DNA of 64,000 nt from Defluviimonas salinarum. GTDB lineage: Bacteria > Pseudomonadota > Alphaproteobacteria > Rhodobacterales > Rhodobacteraceae. Both the position numbers and the translations under genes were made by a program. Below the pieces are notes generated by a model. It searched no databases. It was not told the DNA's origin and saw only the letters and a program-made list of their open reading frames with translations. The stretch is from positions 372,997-436,996 of the forward strand of contig NZ_JAPDOG010000001.1 in assembly GCF_026013545.1 (NCBI RefSeq), read 5' to 3'. Below, piece after piece: positions 24,292 to 33,761 of this stretch. The stretch's first letter is position 1. Each line of letters opens with the position of its first letter.

Positions 24292-25337
24292 CAGAACACG
24301 TCCTTCGCCAACATCGCCATGAAGCGCTTCATCGACGTGTCGCTGTTGGTCGTCCGCGGGAACAGGGGGTGCCAAGGATCGCCCGCCCACAACGCCAGCG
24401 GCGCGTTGTTCGGACAGTTCCTGAAGGTGACGATCAGCGAGCCGAAGCCAAGGGTCTCAAGGAGCATGTTTCCCAACGGACGCTGGTACTTATTCAGGTT
24501 CGGGCACATCTGCCGAATGCGCACGCCAGCTTTCAGAAATTCTTCTTCCAGAAGCTGGCGCGCCTCGTCGCTTGAAAAAATCCCCTTTCCACCGACCTGT
24601 CCTGGCGTTCGCAAGTGTGGCTTGTAGGTCATTGCTCCGACGTATTCCGCGACCGCCGGATCATCCGGGATGCGAACCGGCCGCAATACGTCTGAGGAAT
24701 CTGTGTGAGCTCTCTGATTTTCGAGATCTAGCTCGCACCACCAATGAAAGGTGATATCCTTCCCAGCGTCTTTCGCTGCCTTCAGTATATTCCCCTTGTT
24801 GTGCTGTTCAGCATAATATCGGGCACCTGTGTGCATGGCGATCATTACTATATGCACTGTGGCTTTCGCAGGCGCGTCCCCGGCGATCCACTTCTCGATA
24901 TCTTGCTTTACTCTGTTTCCGGTGAATGTCGCGTCATCAATGTAAAGGAAGACTTCCGCGTTTTTCCCGCACTCGGAGGCCTCGAAACCGCAGTTGGCCT
25001 CAAGCAGCTTGCTGAATAGCGCGATCATCTGCGTTTGGCTTGCTCCACCGCCCTGAATGTCGAGGAACTTTACGCCCTTCCAAAATGCACACGGGTCATC
25101 GCCAACCAGCTTCTTGGTCTGAAACAGGCCCGCCAGGAATTTCGCAGTCCTTGCGCGGGAAAAGTATGTCTTCTTGAGGACGTGATCCATCTCGCGCAGG
25201 ATCGGGATTTGCACCGCAGCGTCGAACTGGTTGATCCAGCGCTCAACATGCGCCGGGGTTGGCGCAGGCAGGTCGCCCTCACGATAGTCGGCGGTTGTCG
25301 CCGCAATAGAAGCCAGAAGATCTTCCCGTTCAGCCAT
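24291..25337 (-). CDS. Phosphoribosyltransferase-like protein (PRTase-CE type) in the hsd operon
   Basis: A 348-residue protein. It has DDATFTG at 134-140, which matches the PRPP-binding loop of type I phosphoribosyltransferases (two acidic residues followed by xxxTG), preceded by a hydrophobic strand AEVFLYID. Other features are INQFDAAVQIPILREMDHVL at 35-54 and a Gly-rich loop IQGGGASQTQM at 94-104. The pattern fits what I remember as the PRTase-CE group described from conflict systems; I give that name from memory. It lies between the DUF262 nuclease gene and the NADAR-HsdS gene, with its stop overlapping the latter's start. Substrate unknown. A nucleotide or ribosyl transfer linked to defence is an inference. 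Confidence 0.65.
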   Translation of the reverse strand: MAEREDLLASIAATTADYREGDLPAPTPAHVERWINQFDAAVQIPILREMDHVLKKTYFSRARTAKFLAGLFQTKKLVGDDPCAFWKGVKFLDIQGGGASQTQMIALFSKLLEANCGFEASECGKNAEVFLYIDDATFTGNRVKQDIEKWIAGDAPAKATVHIVMIAMHTGARYYAEQHNKGNILKAAKDAGKDITFHWWCELDLENQRAHTDSSDVLRPVRIPDDPAVAEYVGAMTYKPHLRTPGQVGGKGIFSSDEARQLLEEEFLKAGVRIRQMCPNLNKYQRPLGNMLLETLGFGSLIVTFRNCPNNAPLALWAGDPWHPLFPRTTNSDTSMKRFMAMLAKDVF

Positions 25338-25377
25338 TCACCATTCCCCAATTCTGGCAGTGTATTCAGCGTACAAT

Positions 25378-27174
25378 CTAAAGTCCTTCGAAATATGTCT
25401 TGATCTTCTGCGCCATCAGCTTGCGCCGCTCCTCCAAGAAGTCGTCAAAGGCGGGGATCTCCCCGTCCAGCATGCACTCTGGCAAGCAGCTCATTCGAAG
25501 ATTTGCCCGCATCTCCTCAATCGTCGTGATGCCACCATACTTCTTGGCGCCGCCGTTGCACTGGTCCGCCAGCTCGCTAAAGTAGACCTTCGGATCGCGG
25601 TCACCGATGCCAATGTTGATCTCGCTCTGGGCCAGGACGAAGTTGGCGATCTGGTTGTAGCGGCCGCGTGTGAGACCTTGGCCCTTGAGGTGATTGCGCG
25701 GATAGACATGGTGCACGTCGCTGCGGTTCAGCAGCAGGTCACGCACGGTGATGTCCCGCGACAGGAAGCCGAGGTCGCCGAGCTTCACCTGCGCTGCCCG
25801 ATAGACAAGGAAATAGGGGCTCGAGGCGGAGGAGGTGTCCATCTCCTGTGGTAGCAGAGTGTTCCAGAAGCTTTCAGGCAGCTCCGCGTCGATCACCGCG
25901 TCCGTATAGACCGCAAGACCGCGGGACTCGATCTGGCGGATATCGAAGTCGAAAGCCGTCTCGGGGCTGCCCGAATAGCGCCCGCGCAGAAGCGACATGA
26001 CATACCAGCGCCGCACGAGACGCTCGATGTCGGCGGCCGGTATGCCTTCGGCGCGGCCACGAAGGTAGAGGATGTACGCGAAGTTGATTGCGTTCTGACT
26101 ACGGATCAGGCCCGAGGTGACGAACCCGGCCGAGCGCAGGATCATCGTCAGCCTGTCGAAATGGGTCTTGTTGATGAAGTTGAGGACACCGGTCTTCAGC
26201 TTGTCGAAGGCCTCCTCGGCGACCGCTTCCTCGTACTGCTTCGTCTCGAAGTTACGTCCCGACAGCAGGGCGACCAAATCCTGCAGCTTGCCCCTGCGGA
26301 ACTCCGACGTGAACGCCACGCGCAGCATGTCGGTGTAGGACGGGTCGTAGAGGTCGTCGTTCACGTCCTTTAGCCAGCGCATCTTCGGCAGGAACTCGGA
26401 AGTGGCGAATGCCTTGTCGCCCTTCTCGATGCGAGGCAGGAATTCGGGCGCGACGGCGAGGTGACAGAAATAGTCGATCGCCTTGCGCAGCATGTTGCCG
26501 CCATAGGTCTCGTTCGCCGCGATTTTCGACATGGCGAAATCAGCTTGGCTGAGCGATGCCCCGGCCGAATTCACCCGGATGAAGATTTCGGTGACCGTCT
26601 CGATGTCGAGGTCTTCGGCCAGCTCGATAATGCCGACCTGGTTGTTGATGATCTTGCGAACTTTCTCCAGCACCAATGAAATCTGGTCCTGATCAGTCTC
26701 TGGATTGCGCGCTGCATATTCACGCGTGAGTTTGGTCAGGCTCGCGTCAGGCGCAAAGACCGTCGCCAGGTCCGCAATCCATGAGGCGTCCTTCTGGATG
26801 GCCGGGTTCGAAACCTCGAAGCGCTCCTCGACCGGGTGGAACGCGATCCGGATGCGTACGGTCTCGTAATCCTTGGTCAGCACCTCCTGGCCGAGCAACG
26901 CGGCCATGAGCGCTGTGACGCGCTGCTGCCCGTCGATCAGGATGCGTTTGCCCGAGGATGTGGAGCCGTCTTTCAGCCGGACCGACGGGTTACGCCAGGC
27001 GATCAGATAGCCGACCGGATAGCCCTGATAGAGGGAATCCAGAAGGTTCCGGACCTTGGTCGCATCCCATACGAAGGGCCGCTGGATTTCCGGTATCGCG
27101 ATCTCGCCGGACTTTACCCAGGTGAGCAGGGTTTCGATCGGATGGGGGGTGACCGAGTACCGTTGGGTGGCCAT
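25378..27174 (-). CDS. DUF262-DUF1524 nuclease (GmrSD-like)
   Basis: A 598-residue protein. The N-terminus is a DUF262 domain with [11 protein letters not shown] at 27-37 and the DGQQR motif at 81-85, a ParB/sulfiredoxin-like fold that uses nucleotide. The C-terminus is a DUF1524 HNH-type nuclease: [11 protein letters not shown] at about 486-496 followed by [21 protein letters not shown]. Single-chain proteins of this layout include GmrSD, a type IV enzyme that cuts glucosylated hydroxymethylcytosine DNA. The gene begins 2 nt after hsdM, so it is part of the R-M operon and not a neighbour by chance. Which DNA modification it senses cannot be told. Confidence 0.88.
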   Translation of the reverse strand: MATQRYSVTPHPIETLLTWVKSGEIAIPEIQRPFVWDATKVRNLLDSLYQGYPVGYLIAWRNPSVRLKDGSTSSGKRILIDGQQRVTALMAALLGQEVLTKDYETVRIRIAFHPVEERFEVSNPAIQKDASWIADLATVFAPDASLTKLTREYAARNPETDQDQISLVLEKVRKIINNQVGIIELAEDLDIETVTEIFIRVNSAGASLSQADFAMSKIAANETYGGNMLRKAIDYFCHLAVAPEFLPRIEKGDKAFATSEFLPKMRWLKDVNDDLYDPSYTDMLRVAFTSEFRRGKLQDLVALLSGRNFETKQYEEAVAEEAFDKLKTGVLNFINKTHFDRLTMILRSAGFVTSGLIRSQNAINFAYILYLRGRAEGIPAADIERLVRRWYVMSLLRGRYSGSPETAFDFDIRQIESRGLAVYTDAVIDAELPESFWNTLLPQEMDTSSASSPYFLVYRAAQVKLGDLGFLSRDITVRDLLLNRSDVHHVYPRNHLKGQGLTRGRYNQIANFVLAQSEINIGIGDRDPKVYFSELADQCNGGAKKYGGITTIEEMRANLRMSCLPECMLDGEIPAFDDFLEERRKLMAQKIKTYFEGL

Positions 27175-27176
27175 GT

Positions 27177-29309
27177 TCAGCGGCCTCCCGTCAGCACGTC
27201 TTCAAGAAGGCCTTCGGTTTCCTGCTCCAGAGCCCGGATGTCGGCCTCGATCTCCTGGAGCGTCCGCAGCGGCTGCGGCTTGTAGAAGTGCCGTGTGAAA
27301 GAGATTTCATAGCCGATGACCGTCTTGGACGGATCGATCCAGGCGTCGGCCGCATGAGGCAGAACCTCGCGACGGAAGAACGCCTCGATACCGCCGTCTT
27401 CCAAGAACGGCACCTGTTCGGTGTCCCTCAACTCCGTGTCCGGCTCAAATTCGACGATCGCTGGTTTGCCACCGACGGTCCGATGATAGTTGCCGTAGAG
27501 CGCATCAGATTCAGCATCGGCGCCCGGCTTGATCTTGGACACCTTCTTGATGACCGGTTCCGCTCCGGGATCCTTGATGCCCAACCCTGCCATCAGGAGC
27601 TTCTGGCGCTTGGCCGTCATACGGACGCCGCGCTTGCCCGCCACAGCTTCGGCTTCTTCAAGGAAGCGGTTGAAATCGAGATGGGGGCCTTCGCCAAGTC
27701 GCTCGGTTACTGCTTCCACGACGCCAATGAGGGGCTCTTCAGCAGCCTCCGTGCACGTCTTCGCGAAGCGACGCTGCGCGCTCGCGGACAGTCCGACCTT
27801 CAAGCGCAAGGGCCGCTCGACCGTCACCTTCCAGTAACCGAACGCCGCGTTCGGGAAGATCTTCGACTGCTCGCTTTCCTCGCTGTTTAGGAAGCTGTCG
27901 CAGATGCGCTTGATGTCATCCGTCCCGAGAATGCAATTCTTCTTTCCGAGGTTTTTTCGCAGAGGTTTGAACCACGCCGTCGCGTCAATCAGCTGGACCT
28001 TGCCCTTGCGGGACTCTGCCTTGCGATTGCTGAGCACCCAAATGTACGTCGCGATACCGGTGTTGTAGAAGATATTCAGCGGCAGCGCGATGATTGCCTC
28101 AAGCCAATCATTCTCGATGACCCAGCGTCGCACATTGCTTTCGCCTGAACCCGCATCGCCGGTGAACAGTGACGAGCCGTTGTGGACCTCGGCGATCCGG
28201 CTGCCGACCTTGGTGGCCTTCTTCATCTTGCTCAGCATATTGGCCAGAAACACCATCTGGCCGTCGCTGGAGCGCGTGATCAGGCTGTACTCGGGATCGC
28301 CACCGTGCTCGATCACGAAGCGGGGGTCAGTGATGTCCTTTTTGCCGCCGAGCCGGTCGAGATCGGATTTCCAGCTCTTGCCGTAGGGTGGGTTCGAAAG
28401 CATGAAATCGAACTCGCGCGATGGGAATGCATCGCTGGAGAGCGTGGAGCCGTACTTCATGTTCTCGGCTTCGGCGCCTTCACCCTTGAGGATGAGGTCC
28501 GCCTTGCTGATGGCGAAGGTCTCTGGGTTGACCTCCTGTCCGTAGAGGTGGACGGACACTTCCTTGCGATGGTCTGCAGCCAGCTTGACCAGCGTCTCTT
28601 CCGCCACTGTCAGCATGCCGCCCGTGCCGCAGGCGCCGTCGTAGACGAGATAGGTGCCGGACTGAATTTCATCCGCGATCGGCATGAAGATCAGGTACGC
28701 CATGAGCTCCACCACGTCGCGCGGCGTGAAGTGCTCTCCGGCCTCTTCGTTGTTTTCTTCGTTGAATCGCCTGATTAGTTCCTCAAAAATTGTTCCCATG
28801 GAGTGGTTGTCGAGCCCCGGCAGACGCACACTTCCGTCCTGGTGCAACACGGGCTTGGGGCTGAGATTGACCGATGGGTCGAGGAACTTTTCGATCAGGA
28901 ACCCGAGCGCGTCCGCTTCGACAAGCGTTGGGATCTGATTGCGGAACTTGAACTTGTCGAGCACTTCCTGAACGTTCGGCGAGAAGCCGTCGAGGTAGGC
29001 CTCGAAGTCCGACTTCAGCTGCTGGCGGCGCGCGCGAGACGTGAGGTCGCGAAGCCGGAACTGCGATGTGTTGTAGAAGGCTTCGCCCGACGCCTGGCAA
29101 AGAGCCGCGTGCTGGTTGGCGATTCCTGCCTTGTCCAGCTGCGCCTTCATGGCCAAGACCGCGTCCTTGGTCGGTTCAAGCACGGCGTCGAGCCGACGAA
29201 TGACGGTCATCGGCAGAATGACGTCCCGGTATTTGCCGCGAACATAGACATCGCGCAGAACATCATCGGCGATGTTCCAGATAAAATTGCTGATGTTCAG
29301 ATCGCTCAC
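27177..29309 (-). CDS. hsdM: Type I DNA methyltransferase subunit M
   Basis: A 710-residue HsdM read from a GTG that overlaps the stop of the HTH gene (GTGA). The N-terminal helical domain begins [19 protein letters not shown]. The methyltransferase has motif I at 224-230 ([11 protein letters not shown]) and the N6-adenine motif IV NPPY at 306-309 ([10 protein letters not shown]). A long C-terminal region (about 450-710) is helical and charged and may contact HsdS. With HsdS it modifies adenines in the host target sequence and with HsdR it restricts. It is the first enzyme gene of the operon. The protein is longer than the typical 500-residue HsdM but within the range of this subfamily. Confidence 0.95.
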   Translation of the reverse strand: MSDLNISNFIWNIADDVLRDVYVRGKYRDVILPMTVIRRLDAVLEPTKDAVLAMKAQLDKAGIANQHAALCQASGEAFYNTSQFRLRDLTSRARRQQLKSDFEAYLDGFSPNVQEVLDKFKFRNQIPTLVEADALGFLIEKFLDPSVNLSPKPVLHQDGSVRLPGLDNHSMGTIFEELIRRFNEENNEEAGEHFTPRDVVELMAYLIFMPIADEIQSGTYLVYDGACGTGGMLTVAEETLVKLAADHRKEVSVHLYGQEVNPETFAISKADLILKGEGAEAENMKYGSTLSSDAFPSREFDFMLSNPPYGKSWKSDLDRLGGKKDITDPRFVIEHGGDPEYSLITRSSDGQMVFLANMLSKMKKATKVGSRIAEVHNGSSLFTGDAGSGESNVRRWVIENDWLEAIIALPLNIFYNTGIATYIWVLSNRKAESRKGKVQLIDATAWFKPLRKNLGKKNCILGTDDIKRICDSFLNSEESEQSKIFPNAAFGYWKVTVERPLRLKVGLSASAQRRFAKTCTEAAEEPLIGVVEAVTERLGEGPHLDFNRFLEEAEAVAGKRGVRMTAKRQKLLMAGLGIKDPGAEPVIKKVSKIKPGADAESDALYGNYHRTVGGKPAIVEFEPDTELRDTEQVPFLEDGGIEAFFRREVLPHAADAWIDPSKTVIGYEISFTRHFYKPQPLRTLQEIEADIRALEQETEGLLEDVLTGGR

Positions 29310-29521
29310 TCGGGCCCCCTCAAACTCTCTTTTTTCGCAGCTTTTTTCTGCAGATCGATCCAGCCATCGAGGTCCGACCTCTTGAAGCGCCATGCGCCGG
29401 CCACTTTGAAACCCGGCAGATCGCCGCGCTTTGCGAGCCGATAAACCGTCTTTTCGTCGACGTTCAGGTAGCCAGCCACATCCCGCACGGTCATGGCTTG
29501 GTCAGCCGCATCCGCCATCAC
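29306..29521 (-). CDS. Excisionase/MerR-like helix-turn-helix protein at the head of the hsd operon
   Basis: A 71-residue DNA-binding protein: MTVRDVAGYLNVDEKTVYRLAKRG is a winged helix-turn-helix of the excisionase (AlpA/MerR-like) type and PGFKVAGAWRFKRSDLDGWI is the wing and following helix. The C-terminus is basic (KKAAKKES). Small proteins like this are often found just before hsdM. It overlaps hsdM by 4 nt and so is the first gene of the operon. It may control the operon, delaying restriction until methylation is done, but it could equally serve as an excisionase. Inverted and direct repeats lie just upstream. Confidence 0.8.
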   Translation of the reverse strand: MMADAADQAMTVRDVAGYLNVDEKTVYRLAKRGDLPGFKVAGAWRFKRSDLDGWIDLQKKAAKKESLRGPE

Positions 29522-29859
29522 AACGCCCTCAATGTTTCTCTGAACATATCAGGGCAAGCTAGGGTAAGCCAGTCCAATGCTGGCTACCGCTGGTCGAAGA
29601 CTACAGGTCTAGCCCAATCAATACAGGTCAATCCTCAATCAGAAACGAGCGTGCCGAGCCGAGCAACGACTCGACACGCCCGAAGTTTGACACAACCGCA
29701 AGCGCGGCCGCGCGGCCGGCGAAAACTCGAGCCAGCCTGGTGGGCTCCGTGCGGGTTCGCCGCCATCCCCACCGCCGCGCTCGATCCGGCCCACAGTCCG
29801 GCGTCTCCCGCGGTCCCCGCGCTTATCGGGTCCGGGTCCCCTTCATTCGCCGCGAACGG
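29522..29859. promoter_or_regulatory. Upstream region of the hsd operon with candidate operators
   Basis: This 338-nt gap precedes the HTH gene (minus strand). It contains a perfect inverted repeat, AGCCAG-N7-CTGGCT, at 29567-29585 and two copies of TACAGGTC at 29602-29609 and 29622-29629, 20 nt apart, so on the same face of the helix. These lie 45-110 nt before the HTH gene start, where a promoter and operators are expected. I could not pick a -35/-10 pair with confidence. The part from about 29700 to 29859, next to the RepB-like gene's 3' end, is GC-rich and shows nothing I recognise. Confidence 0.45.
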
Positions 29860-30777
29860 CTACTCGGCGTCGGCGGCCTCGGTCGGCGTGATCTCGGTGA
29901 TCGTCTGGAACTCGCCGAGGAACTCGGGATGGTTCTGCGCCAGGTAGCGTACGACCCGGGCGTTCCCGAGCAGCTTGCCGACATAGCCCTTGATCACGGT
30001 CAGATGCAGGTGGTCCTGGCCGTAGGTGTCCTGGATCGAGGCGATCCCCTCCTGCAGACGGGCCAGTTCCTGCTCCATGCGCGCCATGGCCTCGGGGGTG
30101 ATGCCCTTGACCTTCTTCGGCTTGGAGGACTCGACCAGTTGGGCCTGCGGCGTTCCCGCGAGGATCGCGTTCACGTAGGCGACGGAATAGTTGTTCGCGT
30201 TGACCAGAAGCTCTGCCGCCTCGATCTGCCGCATGGTCTTCATCTTGCGAAGCGCATCGAACACGGCGTTCGTGCACGGCTTGTCTTTCAGGATCGCGAC
30301 GGCTTCTTCGCAGATGCCGTCAAGCAGGCGCGCCTTACGCCGGATGCTGCTCATGTTGAGATCGAGCGCGAGCGCGATCTTCTCTTCAGGCACGCCGCGC
30401 TCGATCGCCTTGCGGATCATCTTGTGTTCCTGGATCGGCGCGAGGCGGCTGACCTGCCGATTGTAGGTGAAAGCCTCGTCGTCTGTGGAAACGAGACATT
30501 CCACCTCGCTTTCGCCTGCGTCTTTCAGCGCCTCGATCCGCAGGTGGCCGTCCAGCAGCAACCAGGTGGCCGACTTGTCCGGGTTCCGAACCACGACGGG
30601 CGGCTCGACGATCCCGATCTGCGCGATGGAGGCCACTATCTGACGGTATTTCCGGCTAGACTTCGCGGTCTTGCCCAAGGCGCGAAGCGGCAATATCGCG
30701 TCGATGGGGAGGGTCACGCAGTCGTCCTCGAACCCGAGCGTGACGCGCTTCGTGGTGTCGCGAGCGTCGCGCTTCAT
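29860..30777 (-). CDS. RepB-type plasmid partition protein (ParB family)
   Basis: A 305-residue protein. The N-terminal third has a ParB-like fold with ILPLRALGKTAKSSRKYRQI and LLLDGHLRIEALKDAGESEV, followed by a helix-turn-helix region (PEEKIALALDLNMSSIRRKARLL) and a C-terminal RepB domain (MRQIEAAELLVNANNYSVAY, then ILAGTPQAQLV). The RepB domain is known from plasmid partition proteins of alphaproteobacteria. It starts on an ATGA overlap with the upstream ParB gene, so the two are one operon. No ParA-type ATPase gene lies nearby, so a classical partition system is not complete here. Confidence 0.82.
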   Translation of the reverse strand: MKRDARDTTKRVTLGFEDDCVTLPIDAILPLRALGKTAKSSRKYRQIVASIAQIGIVEPPVVVRNPDKSATWLLLDGHLRIEALKDAGESEVECLVSTDDEAFTYNRQVSRLAPIQEHKMIRKAIERGVPEEKIALALDLNMSSIRRKARLLDGICEEAVAILKDKPCTNAVFDALRKMKTMRQIEAAELLVNANNYSVAYVNAILAGTPQAQLVESSKPKKVKGITPEAMARMEQELARLQEGIASIQDTYGQDHLHLTVIKGYVGKLLGNARVVRYLAQNHPEFLGEFQTITEITPTEAADAE

Positions 30778-31682
30778 GCCAGTGTCCCCTCAGTCACGGA
30801 CCGCGCGAGATCGGCGGGCATCGTCTCAAGCCCCTCCGCCCGGAGCAGGGTCATGAAATGCGCATCCGCGCAGAGCTTTCGGAAGGCCTCGCGCACGAAC
30901 ATAAGCCGGCTCTGGGTGAGCTCTGCCTTTTTGATCAGAAGCTTCTGGCGCGTGGCTTCCTGCTGATACGCCCGGACAAGCCCCTCGCTCGTCAGGGCAC
31001 GTTTTGGAGGCTTGCGCCCGAGCGGGTTGCTGTGGAGTTGCGGACCGCGCAGTTCGCGCTGCTGGATCAGGCGGCGCACGAGCGCCAGCTTCCGGCCCCG
31101 CAGCTTGTTCTGGGTATAGGCGTCCATCAGCGCCTTCTGCGCGCCCTTCGCGTCCGTCTTGGATATCTGGATGGCGAGGTTCAGCGGGAGGACGCCGGTC
31201 TCCACGGCCGAGACCAGGCGCTCTTCGCCTTTCTCCAACAGACCAGCGATCATATTCACATACTCGGTGGACACGCCAATCTTCTCGCCGATCTGGCGGT
31301 CGTTGTAGCCGCGCTGGCGGAGTGCGCCGATCTCGCGCATCAGGTCGATGGGGTTGTGCTGCCGCCGCGCACAGTTCTCGACGAGGCTCATGACGAGGCA
31401 ATCGCTTTCGTCGGCCTCGATCACGATGGCCGGGATCCGGTCCTGCTTCAGTTCGATGAAGGCCTCGAGTCGACCCTGTCCGCAGACAAGGTCGTATTCC
31501 TGCGGATCTGTCCCGGCGCGCGGCGCCACGGTGATCGGGCGCTTCAGGCCGATCCGTGCTATGTTCTCCACCATCTCCTCGAAGGTGCGACGGTTGCGGA
31601 CGCGGGGATTGAGAACCCGGATCCGTTCGGTCGGGATCAGGGTCACCTGCTTCTGGCTGGTCGGCTCCATGTCGTCGGGCAT
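30774..31682 (-). CDS. ParB-like protein, second of a ParB pair
   Basis: A 302-residue protein with a ParB N-terminal domain: IPTERIRVLNPRVRNRRTFE, LKRPITVAPRAG and LVCGQGRLEAFIELKQDRIP, including the box II-like QGRLEA. LVMSLVENCARRQHNPIDLM and the following RGYNDRQIGEKIGVSTEYVN form the helix-turn-helix. The C-terminus is basic and helical. The start shares one base with the stop of the recombinase gene (TGATG). Box motifs suggest sequence-specific DNA binding and CTP-dependent spreading, as in other ParB proteins; the target may be a repeat near the recombinase, which is inference. Confidence 0.82.
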   Translation of the reverse strand: MPDDMEPTSQKQVTLIPTERIRVLNPRVRNRRTFEEMVENIARIGLKRPITVAPRAGTDPQEYDLVCGQGRLEAFIELKQDRIPAIVIEADESDCLVMSLVENCARRQHNPIDLMREIGALRQRGYNDRQIGEKIGVSTEYVNMIAGLLEKGEERLVSAVETGVLPLNLAIQISKTDAKGAQKALMDAYTQNKLRGRKLALVRRLIQQRELRGPQLHSNPLGRKPPKRALTSEGLVRAYQQEATRQKLLIKKAELTQSRLMFVREAFRKLCADAHFMTLLRAEGLETMPADLARSVTEGTLA

Positions 31683-33256
31683 CACGCCACCTCCGGGATC
31701 CTGGCCCGCGAGGCGAGCGCGTAGAAGAAATCGAGCGTGTCGAACCGGTACGCATCGAGCGCGAGCCCGTTCTGCTCGGCGAATTTCAGTTTCCCGAATG
31801 TCATGTCGATGCTGGGCAGCACGTAATAGTCGCGCGGCGCCTCGTTCACCTCGTCCATGCGCACGGCGATCGTGATGTCGGGAGCCAGTCCGGTGTCGAG
31901 ACGGATGCGCCAGCGCAGCGACCCGGCTGCCGTCGCAGAGCAACGGGCCAGAACGATGGAAATCGTGAACTCGTCATTGACGCGCAGCAGGTCGGTATCC
32001 AGGTCCTGCACGGCCGACCCGCCGTGCCGCGTGACCCCGGCGATGATCTGGGCCACCACCTGCGGATGGGCCTGTCGCAGAACGCGGTTGATCTCGATGT
32101 AGCTGTAGTCGCGGTCCGGCTCGTAGCCGATCAGCCGGTAGGCGCGTAGGAGGCTGCCGAAGCGGCTGCGATAGGCGCTGGAAGACGGAAGGTCGTCCTC
32201 CTCGTCGATGATCAGGCCCGACAACATACCCTGTCGCTGAAGGATTGCGCGCAGCGCGTCGAGCAGTTCCTCGTCCGAGAAATGGCGGCTCCGGGCATCC
32301 ACGATCTCCCGCGCACGCAGGAACAGCGCCTGATCGACGATGGCGGGATACGCACCCTCGGCCCGGATCCACATCTCGCGCGGGTTCACCACGCGGCGCT
32401 GCTTCAGCTTGAACGACACCTTCGCGAAGACATTGTTCCCGATGTATTTTTCATTCGTCAGCACCTGATGCACGGTTGCTCGAGTCCACAGCCTGCCGAG
32501 ATCGGTGCGAAGTCCTTCGGCGTTCAGGACCTCCGCGATCTCCCGCTCGGCACGCCCATTGTTCACGAACATCTCGTACATGCGCTGGACGACCCGCTGC
32601 TCCTCCTCGGGGCCGGGGACCAGGATGACGCGGTCGGTCTGCAGGCTCTTCTGCTCGCCACGTGACAGTTCGCCCTTGGGGTTGCCGTGCTCGTCGATCA
32701 GCACGCGCCGCAGCCCGTATCCGGCCGCGCCGCCCTGGCGATAGCCGAGTTCCACCAGGCGGCACTGGCCGGCGAAGACCTTCACCGACAGCTCGCGGCT
32801 GTACTCGCCGGCCATCACGCGCTTCACGGTCTTCAAGAGGTTCGAGCCGATGCTGCCGTCGTTCTCGAACTGCTCGCCGCAGTAATGCACCCGGATCCCT
32901 GCGCGAGAACAGACATGCTCGTGATAGGCGCCTTCATCGGCATCCTGAAATCGGCCCCAGCGGCTGACGTCGTAGACGAGGATTGCCTTGAAGTCGGCCT
33001 GGCCGGACTGGACCTCGGCCATCAGGTTCTGCAGCGCCTCCCGGCCGTCGAGTCGCAGCCCGGATCGCCCGGAGTCCTCGAACACGCGCAGGATCTGCAA
33101 GCCCCGCGCAGCGGCGTAGTTGCGGATGACGTCCAGCTGGTTCTCGGTCGAGTATTTCTGGTGATCGGTCGACATCCGCACATAGGCGACTGCTGGGACG
33201 TCCATCTCTGGCGCACCGTCGCTCTTGCCGGAAATGGTCGAAGATCGACCGCTCAC
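31682..33256 (-). CDS. Large serine recombinase
   Basis: A 524-residue protein from a GTG start that follows a GAGGAG site. The resolvase domain has the catalytic serine at about residue 29 (VRMSTDHQKYS), then GLRLDGREALQNLM, VYDVSRWGRF and the E-helix region. The recombinase domain includes REIAEVLNAEGLRTDLGRLW and LTNEKYIGNNVFAKVS. The C-terminal 200 residues are longer than in simple resolvases and end in an uncharacterised domain. Large serine recombinases integrate and excise phages and islands. It leads an operon with the two ParB proteins. The divergent HTH-like gene starts 94 nt away and could share a control region (33257-33350). Confidence 0.9.
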   Translation of the reverse strand: MSGRSSTISGKSDGAPEMDVPAVAYVRMSTDHQKYSTENQLDVIRNYAAARGLQILRVFEDSGRSGLRLDGREALQNLMAEVQSGQADFKAILVYDVSRWGRFQDADEGAYHEHVCSRAGIRVHYCGEQFENDGSIGSNLLKTVKRVMAGEYSRELSVKVFAGQCRLVELGYRQGGAAGYGLRRVLIDEHGNPKGELSRGEQKSLQTDRVILVPGPEEEQRVVQRMYEMFVNNGRAEREIAEVLNAEGLRTDLGRLWTRATVHQVLTNEKYIGNNVFAKVSFKLKQRRVVNPREMWIRAEGAYPAIVDQALFLRAREIVDARSRHFSDEELLDALRAILQRQGMLSGLIIDEEDDLPSSSAYRSRFGSLLRAYRLIGYEPDRDYSYIEINRVLRQAHPQVVAQIIAGVTRHGGSAVQDLDTDLLRVNDEFTISIVLARCSATAAGSLRWRIRLDTGLAPDITIAVRMDEVNEAPRDYYVLPSIDMTFGKLKFAEQNGLALDAYRFDTLDFFYALASRARIPEVA

Positions 33257-33350
33257 ACATGCATCTCCTCGGTATTGCTGGCAAATCCATCCGAACCGCC
33301 TGAATCCAGGGCTGAATCCCTCCGGTCCATGTAAAGCGAGGGAGGCCGGA

Positions 33351-33761
33351 ATGTCGTTTCCGAAAAAGGGCAAGTTCTTTCCGAAAGAAAACGGGTATGG
33401 TGGAAACGATCGGCAGCAATCCGAGCACGGGTTCGCCGACGAAATCGCAGCGGCGCTGCGCAGATCACTCGGCGACAGCAGGGCGGGGGCGAAGGTCGTG
33501 GCGTCCTGGACCGGAGCGAACGAGAAGACAGTGAAGAATTGGTTTGCCGGACGGTACGGTCCGAGCGGTAACCACTTGGTCTCGCTGGCCCGACACTCCG
33601 ACGAAGTGCTGGGAACATTCCTTGCGCTGGCGGGACGACAGGATCTGATGGTGGCTGTGAAGCTTGCGGCCGCAGAGCACGCAATTGAGGAGCTTCTGGT
33701 GGCCGTTCGCCAGTTGGGAGCGGATGATGGTCAGGGCGGGCCGAGCGTCTCTTCTGGCTAA
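33351..33761 (+). CDS. HTH-like DNA-binding protein divergent from the recombinase operon
   Basis: A 136-residue protein starting MSFPKKGKFFPKENGYGGND, a polar lead, followed by a helical region (ADEIAAALRRSLGDSRAG) and a candidate HTH (GANEKTVKNWFAGRYGPSGNH), then VSLARHSDEVLGTFLALAGR. The layout resembles small phage-like regulators found in alphaproteobacteria. It is transcribed away from the serine recombinase, so it may repress it. The upstream ATG at 33225 is less likely since it would run through the recombinase's own start. Function unproven. Confidence 0.6.
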   Translation: MSFPKKGKFFPKENGYGGNDRQQSEHGFADEIAAALRRSLGDSRAGAKVVASWTGANEKTVKNWFAGRYGPSGNHLVSLARHSDEVLGTFLALAGRQDLMVAVKLAAAEHAIEELLVAVRQLGADDGQGGPSVSSG

